From Helicobacteraceae bacterium (lineage in GTDB: Bacteria; Campylobacterota; Campylobacteria; Campylobacterales; Helicobacteraceae), in contig JARHYY010000125.1 of NCBI GenBank assembly GCA_029258405.1, positions 1-7,732 on the forward strand: a stretch of 7,732 bases of DNA, read 5' to 3'. The position numbers and the translations under genes were made by a program. Below the pieces are notes generated by a model. It was not told the origin of the DNA and searched no databases. It worked only from the letters and a program-made list of their open reading frames with translations. Below, piece by piece: positions 1 to 5,929 of this stretch (position 1 is its first letter; the number at the start of each line of letters is the position of its first letter).

Positions 1-27
1 AAGCTTGCTACTTAAAGAACTCAACAT
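1..27 (-). CDS. 5' end of a divergent gene, partial (first 9 codons)
   Basis: On the minus strand an ATG at 27-25 opens a frame that stays open to the window edge and reads MLSSLSSKL. A strong Shine-Dalgarno-like AGGGGG lies at 38-33, five bases before the ATG, and an extended -10-like element lies further upstream at 70-62. Nine codons are too few to identify a product, so no function is proposed. The ribosome site, start spacing and promoter-like element together favour a real divergent gene. A chance ATG in AT-rich DNA cannot be excluded. Confidence 0.4.
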
Positions 28-61
28 AAATGCCCCCTAAAATTTCAAATTATGATTTTTT

Positions 62-70
62 ATTATTGCA
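62..70 (-). promoter_or_regulatory. extended -10-like promoter for the divergent gene
   Basis: Read on the minus strand, TG at 70-69 is followed by one base and then AATAAT at 67-62, a five-of-six match to TATAAT in the extended -10 arrangement. Transcription would begin near 55, giving a leader of about 28 bases before the ATG at 27. The surroundings are very AT-rich and other TATAAT-like strings occur at 82-77 and 92-87, so the exact hexamer is uncertain. Confidence 0.35.
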
Positions 71-124
71 TAAAATATTATAAATTATTATAAAAAGTTC
101 TAAATTATGTATATATATATTTAC

Positions 125-157
125 AAACTTAAACAAATTTTTTATTTGTTTAAGTTT
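125..157. repeat. 14-bp perfect inverted repeat (hairpin) in the divergent intergenic region
   Basis: Bases 125-138 (AAACTTAAACAAAT) and 144-157 (ATTTGTTTAAGTTT) are exact reverse complements around a loop of five T. The stem is AT-rich with only four G:C-type pairs between the arms and has no T-run after it on either strand, so it is not an ordinary terminator. A short alternating TA tract at 110-120 sits beside it. Lying between two divergent starts, it could be a protein-binding operator or a leftover of an older element; neither can be proved here. Confidence 0.7.
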
Positions 158-266
158 AGTGAAGGCTTGGGGGTCTGTGAAAATATATTAAGATTTAAAG
201 TTGTTATGTTGCATTGAGCTTAGCAAAAAAATCATTAAAACACTAAGGGCGATTTTTGAGTTTTTA

Positions 267-275
267 TGCTACAAT
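267..275 (+). promoter_or_regulatory. extended -10 promoter of the hisZ-to-ape1 operon
   Basis: TG at 267-268, one spacer base and TACAAT at 270-275 make a good extended -10 (five of six to TATAAT). No -35 stands out, and the upstream DNA is AT-rich with T-runs, as is usual for housekeeping promoters in Helicobacter and Campylobacter. The expected start of transcription near 282 leaves a leader of roughly 22 bases before the GTG at 304. Because this element lies inside the longest possible reading frame of hisZ, it also argues against any start upstream of it. Confidence 0.6.
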
Positions 276-290
276 CATTAAAATTTTGAA

Positions 291-296
291 AGAGGA
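291..296 (+). promoter_or_regulatory. ribosome binding site that fixes the hisZ start
   Basis: AGAGGA at 291-296, preceded by further A residues, lies seven bases before the in-frame GTG at 304. It is placed correctly for GTG 304 and lies downstream of the competing in-frame TTG codons at 256 and 286, so it decides the start. An ATG at 297 is out of frame. Confidence 0.6.
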
Positions 297-303
297 ATGG
301 TTT

Positions 304-1161
304 GTGGTTTTAGAGCATGAAATCCCAGCAGGGAGCAAACTCTATTTTGGTAAAAGTGCAAAAATAAAGAGACAAATAGAAACAAAAGCTAGTTGTATTT
401 TTAGCGAATATGATTATATGGAAATTTTAACCCCCACCTTTTGCTATCTTGAGCATCAAAGGAACTTTAAAAGTCGGAAATTAGTACGCCTAAGTAATGA
501 AAGTAATCAGCCTATTTCATTGCGGATAGATTCTACACTTGATCTTATGCGTATTTTAACTAAGAGATTATTACGAAGTAGTCAGCATAAAAAATGGTTC
601 TATATCCAACCTTTTTTTACATATCCTACATCAGAGATCCATCAAATAGGACTTGAGCATATTGGTAGTAGTGATATGCGAGAAATTATTTGTATTGTTC
701 AAAAAGTGCTTAATGCTTTTCATGTTGCTCCTGTGTGGCAACTTTCTAATGTTAATATTCCTAAATTATGTAGTATGCACAGTGCTCTACCGCTTGAAGT
801 ATTTGGAAAAATGGATATTACTAAACTTATAAAAGAAGAATCGTATATGAAGCATCTTATTTATATACATGATGAAGAAAGTTTAAAAGAATCTTTAAAA
901 CATATTCCTTTATTTCTGAAAGAAGAGCTTGAGCATTTGCTTGAAATAGGGAGCTATATAGAAGGGGAAAAAATTTTTGCACCTCTTTATTATCCTTCTG
1001 TACCTTATTATCAGAGTTTAGTATTTAATGCATTTTTGGGTAACAGTACATTATTATCAGGTGGGCAGTATGAGATGAATGGCTTATATTGTAATGGATG
1101 TGGAATTTATACAGATTCAATAATTGATATTATAATACAACAAGGGCTTTTTGATGAGTAG
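304..1161 (+). CDS. hisZ: ATP phosphoribosyltransferase regulatory subunit (HisZ-like, class II aaRS fold)
   Basis: Probable HisZ, the histidyl-tRNA-synthetase-like protein that pairs with short-form HisG for the first step of histidine synthesis (ATP + PRPP to phosphoribosyl-ATP) in the cytoplasm. From the GTG start the protein is 285 residues. The class II synthetase core is visible: LRIDSTLDLMR at about 73-83 (compare LRPxxT...R), motif 2-like KWFYIQPFF at 97-105, QIGLEHIG at 114-121 (compare ExxQxGxExxG), YYQSLVFNAF at 235-244 and a GGQYE turn at 253-257 before a glycine-rich motif 3 remnant. There is no C-terminal anticodon-binding domain, which argues against HisS. The motif 2 arginine usual in active synthetases is absent, which fits a regulatory paralogue. 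It is shorter than many HisZ proteins. First gene of the apparent operon, overlapping purA by 8 nt. The alternative is an uncharacterised synthetase-like protein; hisG is not in the window. Confidence 0.78.
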   Translation: MVLEHEIPAGSKLYFGKSAKIKRQIETKASCIFSEYDYMEILTPTFCYLEHQRNFKSRKLVRLSNESNQPISLRIDSTLDLMRILTKRLLRSSQHKKWFYIQPFFTYPTSEIHQIGLEHIGSSDMREIICIVQKVLNAFHVAPVWQLSNVNIPKLCSMHSALPLEVFGKMDITKLIKEESYMKHLIYIHDEESLKESLKHIPLFLKEELEHLLEIGSYIEGEKIFAPLYYPSVPYYQSLVFNAFLGNSTLLSGGQYEMNGLYCNGCGIYTDSIIDIIIQQGLFDE

Positions 1162-2434
1162 AGCAGATTTGATTGTGGGCATACAATGGGGCGATGAGGG
1201 TAAGGGCAAAATTGTTGATAAGTTGGCACAGCATTATGATATTGTTGTGCGATACCAAGGGGGGCATAATGCAGGGCATACTATTATAGTGGGTATGCAA
1301 AAACTAGCCCTTCATCTTGTTCCATCAGGTATTTTATACCCCCATTGTCAAAATATTATAGGCAATGGGACAGTAATTCGCCCATCAGCATTACTCAAGG
1401 AAATGCGTAGCTTAAATTTATTATGCGATATTCAAGAAACTCAACAAAAATTGCTTATAAGCAATAAAGCTCATCTTGTTTTTTCATACCATGAGTTTTT
1501 AGATAAGCTTAAAGAGCAATTGTCTTGCAATGCCATTGGCACTACATGCAAAGGAATAGGTCCAGCTTATACAGATAAAATTGCTCGGGCAGGAGTTCGT
1601 GTAGGAGATTTGCAGAACCCAAAAGAGCTTATACAGAGAATAGAAAAATATTTTGATACAGATTATATACATTTAGCACAGAAAAAAGCACAAGAAATAG
1701 GGTTGGCTTTTCCAAGCATGGAAGAAATTAGTGATGAGATTAATGAGGCTCAATCTTTGCTCCCTTTTATAAAGGATACTACATCAATACTATGGCAGGC
1801 ATTGAGCAATGGTAAGAAAGTCCTTCTTGAAGGTGCTCAAGGTAGTATGCTTGATATAGATCATGGTACTTATCCTTATGTTACAAGCTCAAATACCCTT
1901 GCAAGTGGTGCTTGCAGCGGCAGCGGTCTTGCTCCGTCTGATTTAGGCAGGGTTATAGGGATTGCTAAGGCATATTGCACGAGAGTTGGTAATGGTCCAT
2001 TCCCTACAGAAGAACAAGGTGCAATGGGGGACATGCTTCGAGAAAAGGGGGCAGAATTTGGGGTAACAACAGGGCGTTCTAGGCGATGCGGATGGCTTGA
2101 TCTTGTTGCATTGAAATATGCTTGTAGGCTCAATGGCTGTAAGGATATTGCATTGATGAAGATCGATGTGCTTGATGAGCTAGAAACCATAAAAGTATGC
2201 ACAGCATATAAGCAAAATGGATTATTGCTTTCTACCCCGCCTTATGATTATAATAATCTTGAGCCTGTTTATGAAACCTTTAAAGGTTGGAAGAGCACTA
2301 AAGGCATTAGAGAATTTGCCCAATTGCCCAAGGAGGCACAAGAATATGTTAAAATCATAGAAGAGAGAGCTGGTGTAAAAGTTACTCTTGTTTCAACTGG
2401 ACCTGATAGGGCAGATACTATCATTATGCCTTAA
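1154..2434 (+). CDS. purA: adenylosuccinate synthetase
   Basis: PurA joins IMP and aspartate with GTP hydrolysis to form adenylosuccinate, the committed step to AMP, in the cytoplasm. The 426-residue protein is full length for the family and carries its motifs in order: WGDEGKGK near 12-19 with the catalytic Asp at 14, GGHNAGHT at 36-43 with the catalytic His at 42, GNGTVIRP near 70-77, the TTCKGIGPAYTDK IMP-binding segment from about 130, EGAQG at 226-230, TTGRSRRCGWLD at 305-316 and STGPDR at 414-419 in the guanine-binding end. The ATG at 1154 is preferred over the adjacent TTG at 1151 because AAGGG at 1142-1146 is seven bases before it, and MSRADLIVGIQWGDEG is a typical beginning. It overlaps the end of hisZ by 8 nt, which suggests coupled translation. 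Nothing in the sequence suggests loss of activity. Confidence 0.97.
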   Translation: MSRADLIVGIQWGDEGKGKIVDKLAQHYDIVVRYQGGHNAGHTIIVGMQKLALHLVPSGILYPHCQNIIGNGTVIRPSALLKEMRSLNLLCDIQETQQKLLISNKAHLVFSYHEFLDKLKEQLSCNAIGTTCKGIGPAYTDKIARAGVRVGDLQNPKELIQRIEKYFDTDYIHLAQKKAQEIGLAFPSMEEISDEINEAQSLLPFIKDTTSILWQALSNGKKVLLEGAQGSMLDIDHGTYPYVTSSNTLASGACSGSGLAPSDLGRVIGIAKAYCTRVGNGPFPTEEQGAMGDMLREKGAEFGVTTGRSRRCGWLDLVALKYACRLNGCKDIALMKIDVLDELETIKVCTAYKQNGLLLSTPPYDYNNLEPVYETFKGWKSTKGIREFAQLPKEAQEYVKIIEERAGVKVTLVSTGPDRADTIIMP

Positions 2435-2446
2435 AAAAGGAGTGAT

Positions 2447-2881
2447 ATGAAAACAAAATTTGAACAGCTTGTTTATCTCCGTAAAGAAGCCCTCAAGGAA
2501 GGCGAGAGAAAAATTATGGCTGTTAATCAGAAAATTCAAGGAGCACAATCCTCTCTTGATCAAGCTCAACAGAGACTTTATGAAATTGTTATACCAAAAA
2601 AAGGTGAGAGCTATAATGAATTGCTTAGGTTTCAATCTCTTAAAGAAAGTCATCTTTATGAAATTGAACAAATAACTGTGTTAATTGCTGCATTAAAGCT
2701 TGAAAGAAAGTCCATTCAAGAAGAAGTTCGTTATCTTAATATAGAATATGAAAAAGCAAAATATCTTGATTCGCTTGAAAAACAAAAAATCATTAATGAG
2801 GTTAAACGCAAAGAAACTCAATATCTTGATGAAGTTTCTATAATGCTTTATAATGCTAAACAAGAAGGAGAATGCTCATGA
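2447..2881 (+). CDS. FliJ-like coiled-coil flagellar export protein
   Basis: A 144-residue, charged, almost wholly helical protein with no membrane segment or signal peptide. Heptad-like spacing of Leu, Ile and Val among Lys, Glu and Gln runs from about residue 5 to 135, as expected for the two-helix antiparallel coiled coil of FliJ, the cytoplasmic stalk of the flagellar export ATPase that also ferries chaperones. Sequence similarity in this family is weak; the call rests on length, helicity and position directly after purA and before a MotE-like gene, the same order as the FliJ-like gene HP0256 of H. pylori (established knowledge). A good AAGGAG at 2437-2442 precedes the ATG by four bases, and 12 nt separate it from purA. 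Its last four bases overlap the next start as ATGA. It could be another coiled-coil protein with a motility role. Confidence 0.75.
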   Translation: MKTKFEQLVYLRKEALKEGERKIMAVNQKIQGAQSSLDQAQQRLYEIVIPKKGESYNELLRFQSLKESHLYEIEQITVLIAALKLERKSIQEEVRYLNIEYEKAKYLDSLEKQKIINEVKRKETQYLDEVSIMLYNAKQEGECS

Positions 2882-3504
2882 TTATAAAAAAAGTTATCCC
2901 TTTTTTTCTTTTTTGCTTGATAGTTTATGCTAATACTCCTCAAGGGGTGGTTGATTGTAATATTATTTTTGAGCAACGCAAGGCAGAAATTTTGCAAGGG
3001 ATTGAAAAAATAGATGAGCAACAACAAGCATTGCAAGCATTGCAAAGTGCTAATCAAGCTGTTTTGGATAAGAGAGAGGCTGCACTTGCCCAAAAAGAAA
3101 AAGAAATTCAAGCCACTATGGAAGCTATTACCCTTAAGGAAACAAAAATTAAGCAAATGATGGCAGAAAATGAAGAGACTCTTAAAGCCATCAAGCAAGC
3201 AAAAGATAATAAAATTGCAGATACATACACCAATATGAAAGACTCCAAAGCCGCCCCAATAATTGAACAGCTCAATGATGCTCAAGCGGCTACTATTCTC
3301 TTTAATCTTGATTCTAAAGTTATGAGTAAAATACTAGCAAAAATGACACCAGAAAGGGCAGCAGAGCTTACTAAAATCTTACAAAAAGGACCACCATTTG
3401 ATGCTACCCTTGATACGCAAAAAGACGATGCTGATTCGATAAAAAATATTCCTGCTTTTATTCCGAGTGTACCGGGACAAAGCACCCAAGAGGATTCTAT
3501 TTAA
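2878..3504 (+). CDS. motE: MotE-like periplasmic chaperone of the flagellar stator
   Basis: A 208-residue exported protein. An N-terminal signal (MIIKKVIPFFLFCLIVYA, cleavage probably near 18) is followed by one Cys at about 27, a long coiled coil at about 34-108 rich in Gln, Glu, Lys and Ala, and a compact helical domain at about 116-168 (AAPIIEQL...LFNLDSKVMSKILAKMTPERAAEL) resembling the MgtE N-terminal fold. A flexible Pro/Ser/Asp tail ends it. This is the layout of MotE, reported in H. pylori as a chaperone for the stator protein MotB; the Campylobacter relative Cj1496c is a glycoprotein affecting invasion. I see no D/E-X-N-X-S/T glycosylation sequon here. The ATG at 2878 is chosen over 2872 because AAGGAG at 2865-2870 is seven bases from it but only one from 2872. 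It gives a 4-nt ATGA overlap with the FliJ-like gene. Confidence 0.8.
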   Translation: MIIKKVIPFFLFCLIVYANTPQGVVDCNIIFEQRKAEILQGIEKIDEQQQALQALQSANQAVLDKREAALAQKEKEIQATMEAITLKETKIKQMMAENEETLKAIKQAKDNKIADTYTNMKDSKAAPIIEQLNDAQAATILFNLDSKVMSKILAKMTPERAAELTKILQKGPPFDATLDTQKDDADSIKNIPAFIPSVPGQSTQEDSI

Positions 3505-3507
3505 TCG

Positions 3508-4896
3508 ATGAACTATTTTTCTTTTGAATTTAGTATTATATTATTATTGTTTTTAATATTATATTGGTCTTTCAAGCGTTTGCATCATCTACAAAATGTT
3601 ACCCTACTCCTATTTAACTATTTTTTATTATTTTCCTTTTTTAATCATTGGTATTTTGCATTGATTGTTTGTTTGTATTCCTTAGCGGTTTATGTATGCT
3701 CTTTGTTGTTGCATTATCATAAACAGCTTTTTTTGCTTTTATTTTGTGTGCTATTATGTATTATGAATTTGGTATTTTTTAAATATTTTCCACAATTTAA
3801 AGAAGGTTTTGATAATCTCATTGCTTTCATGGGCATGCCGCTTAATATAGATTTTATATTTCCTTTGGGGTTAAGCTTTTATACTTTTGCAAGTATTACA
3901 TATCTTGTTGCAGTGTATCGCGATGGAGAAAGAGCTACTTTTATAGAGCTTGCTACTTATTTATCATTTTTTCCCACTATTGTTGCTGGACCTATAATGA
4001 GAAGCACCGATTTTCTTGCACAATTTCGTAAGATAAGGGTTTTTAGATATGGAAATGATATAATTATCCTTATACTTACTGCCATTATAAAAAAAGCATT
4101 AATTGCTAATTATTTAAGTATCTGGACACAACCAATATTTGAAAACCCTGCACAATATGATAGTATTACACTTATTTGTGCTGCATATGTGTATTCTATT
4201 CAGCTCTATTGTGATTTTAGTGGTTATGTTGATTTAGTAACAGCTTTTGGGTTAATGCTTGGGTTTAAGCTTCCAAAGAATTTTGATATGCCTTTTACAT
4301 CAAGAAATATACAAGAATTTTGGAAAAAATGGCATATGAGCCTTTCGTATTTTATAAGGGATTATATTTATATACCATTAGGGGGGAGCAAGGCGGGTTC
4401 TGCAGTGTATATCAATATAATGATAGCTTTTATTATCTCTGGTGTTTGGCATGTAAATACACAAGATGGAAGTAATACTCTTAATTTTGTATTATGGGGT
4501 AGTTTGCATGGAATGGGGGTTTGTTTTATACATTTTTTAAGAATCCATAATATTGCTCTTGGCATTCCTTCTTGTATTGCTTCTTTTATAACCTTTAGTT
4601 TTGTTTCATTATGTTGGATATTTTTCTTCCTCCCCTCATTTGAAGATAGCATTGCTTATATCGCTCTTATAGGTAATAATTTTTCTTTGGTGCATTATGA
4701 AGATTTTTTGCCCCCCCTGATAGTTATTGTTGTATTCTTTCTCTATCCTTTTACGCAATATATTCCAGAAATTACAAAAGAGGCATTTTCTATCCTTCCT
4801 TTGTATCTCAAACCTATTATGCTTACATTTGCTTTAATGCTTATTTTTATAATTATGCCCGATGGCATTCCAAACTTTATTTATTCTCGGTTTTAA
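3508..4896 (+). CDS. patA: MBOAT-family O-acyltransferase, PatA-like (peptidoglycan O-acetylation)
   Basis: A 462-residue polytopic inner-membrane protein of the AlgI/DltB/PatA group of MBOAT acyltransferases. Hydrophobic segments cover most of the length. The family core is clear: SFFPTIVAGPIMR near 153-165, YCDFSGYVDL at 234-243, LPKNFDMPFTSRNIQEFWKKWHMSLS at about 255-280, YIPLGG at 288-293, the SGVWH motif with its invariant His at 315, and a second conserved His at 334 in LWGSLHG. Members move acetyl groups across the membrane for transfer to a polymer. Because a PatB-like and an Ape1-like gene follow, peptidoglycan MurNAc is the likely acceptor rather than alginate. The ATG is 3 nt after motE stop, with AAGAGGA at 3488-3494 a rather long 13 nt away, so translation may depend on coupling. 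A C7 run at 4711-4717 codes Pro402-Pro403. No frameshift is present in this copy. Confidence 0.88.
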   Translation: MNYFSFEFSIILLLFLILYWSFKRLHHLQNVTLLLFNYFLLFSFFNHWYFALIVCLYSLAVYVCSLLLHYHKQLFLLLFCVLLCIMNLVFFKYFPQFKEGFDNLIAFMGMPLNIDFIFPLGLSFYTFASITYLVAVYRDGERATFIELATYLSFFPTIVAGPIMRSTDFLAQFRKIRVFRYGNDIIILILTAIIKKALIANYLSIWTQPIFENPAQYDSITLICAAYVYSIQLYCDFSGYVDLVTAFGLMLGFKLPKNFDMPFTSRNIQEFWKKWHMSLSYFIRDYIYIPLGGSKAGSAVYINIMIAFIISGVWHVNTQDGSNTLNFVLWGSLHGMGVCFIHFLRIHNIALGIPSCIASFITFSFVSLCWIFFFLPSFEDSIAYIALIGNNFSLVHYEDFLPPLIVIVVFFLYPFTQYIPEITKEAFSILPLYLKPIMLTFALMLIFIIMPDGIPNFIYSRF

Positions 4897-4897
4897 T

Positions 4898-5929
4898 ATG
4901 CGGTTGAAAGAATTTTTGATAGTTATTATAAGCACTATTTTGATGGTTGCTCTTTTAATGAATAAATCTTTAAAGCTCTATTTGGAGCAACAGCATTATC
5001 AGTCTCAATATCCTCTTATGCAACCGTTTGAATATCTTGTTGATATACCTGATAATATTGTTTTTGATTTTGCTCATATTGTTAGAGATTCTTTTGTGCT
5101 TACAAACACAAGATATAAAAAATATGATACTCACATTCAAGAAGATAATATCATAACTGTTGCTCCTCAAAGAGCATATATTACACCAATACAACCTCAA
5201 ATACAATCTCGAGATAACAGCACAAAAGAGCATGAAACCCAAAAAAGAATTACAAAACCTTATATGCAACACGATAAGATATATATAGATAATGGGGATA
5301 AAGTATTATTAATAGGTGATTCTCTCATGCAGGGAGTGGGCATGACTTTAGTAAGCCAACTAAAAAAGCTTGGTGCATATGCTATCAACCTTGGTAAGCA
5401 AAATACAGGCTTAACCTATAAGAGCTATTTTGATTGGGAAAAAACTTTAGAAGAAGCATTGAATGAATATCAAAATGTTAAATATATTGTTGTTTTCTTG
5501 GGTGCTAATGACCCTTGGGATATGTCTGACCCCAATAGCAGCTATGGCTCTTTGAAATTTAAAACGCAAGAATGGGAGAAAAAATATCGACAAAGGATTA
5601 CACAAATACTCTCTCTTGCTCAAGAACATCATGCGATAGTTTTTTGGTATGAAGTGCCATATATGAAAAATGTGAGTTTGAATAATAAGATAATCTATCT
5701 CAATCAACTCTATAAAGAAGAGGTAGAAAAAAGAGGGGGAGTATTCCTTAAAAGCAATAGCGTGCTCTCTGAAGAAGATAAATTCACTGCCTATATTACA
5801 AAACAAGATAAAAAAATAAAAGTACGTGCTAATGATGGGGTGCATTTTACTGGCTCTGGCTCACGATTATTAACCGATTTATTTATTAAACAGTTTACAT
5901 TTAAAAATAAAGAAAATGCTTCTTTGTAA
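4898..5929 (+). CDS. patB: PatB-like peptidoglycan O-acetyltransferase (SGNH/DUF459)
   Basis: A 343-residue SGNH-fold enzyme. A single N-terminal membrane segment at about 5-21 (short MRLK start, then hydrophobic) anchors it with the catalytic part in the periplasm; a polar linker of about 100 residues follows. SGNH blocks appear in order: LLIGDSLMQG with the nucleophile Ser at about 142, INLGKQNTGL with the block II Gly, FLGANDPWDM with Asn at about 204, and NDGVHFTGSG with catalytic Asp and His at about 313 and 316. In the family PatB moves acetyl from the PatA pathway to the C6 hydroxyl of MurNAc. The ATG at 4898, one base after the patA stop, is preferred over 4862: it begins with a normal basic signal anchor and avoids a 35-base overlap. 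No good ribosome site is seen, so stop-start coupling to patA is likely. Esterase rather than transferase activity cannot be ruled out from motifs alone. Confidence 0.82.
   Translation: MRLKEFLIVIISTILMVALLMNKSLKLYLEQQHYQSQYPLMQPFEYLVDIPDNIVFDFAHIVRDSFVLTNTRYKKYDTHIQEDNIITVAPQRAYITPIQPQIQSRDNSTKEHETQKRITKPYMQHDKIYIDNGDKVLLIGDSLMQGVGMTLVSQLKKLGAYAINLGKQNTGLTYKSYFDWEKTLEEALNEYQNVKYIVVFLGANDPWDMSDPNSSYGSLKFKTQEWEKKYRQRITQILSLAQEHHAIVFWYEVPYMKNVSLNNKIIYLNQLYKEEVEKRGGVFLKSNSVLSEEDKFTAYITKQDKKIKVRANDGVHFTGSGSRLLTDLFIKQFTFKNKENASL

Larger units (their letters stand above)
28..303. other. divergent intergenic region, no gene
   Basis: These 276 bases separate the start of the minus-strand gene from hisZ. 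I see no open frame with a ribosome site, tRNA or riboswitch. What it holds: a candidate minus-strand -10 at 70-62, a TA tract at 110-120, the inverted repeat at 125-157, a G5 run at 169-173, and the hisZ promoter near 267-275. The rest is AT-rich filler. Confidence 0.6.

Noticed and set aside
1876..2202. Minus-strand open frame opposite purA
   Set aside because: It lies wholly antisense to conserved purA motifs, has no ribosome site and no recognisable protein character.
2460..2675. Second plus-strand frame inside the FliJ-like gene
   Set aside because: It sits within a well-supported gene with a good ribosome site and shows no family features of its own.
2848..3285. Minus-strand open frame opposite motE
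   Set aside because: Its Phe, Leu and Cys-rich translation is the mirror of the Lys and Gln-rich coiled coil on the plus strand.
4862..4897. Upstream ATG for patB
   Set aside because: It would overlap patA by 35 bases and put MAFQTLFILGFN before a normal signal anchor; the ATG at 4898 next to the patA stop is simpler.
5447..5845. Minus-strand open frame opposite patB
   Set aside because: It is antisense to the SGNH domain and made possible by low stop density in AT-rich complement; no start signal is seen.
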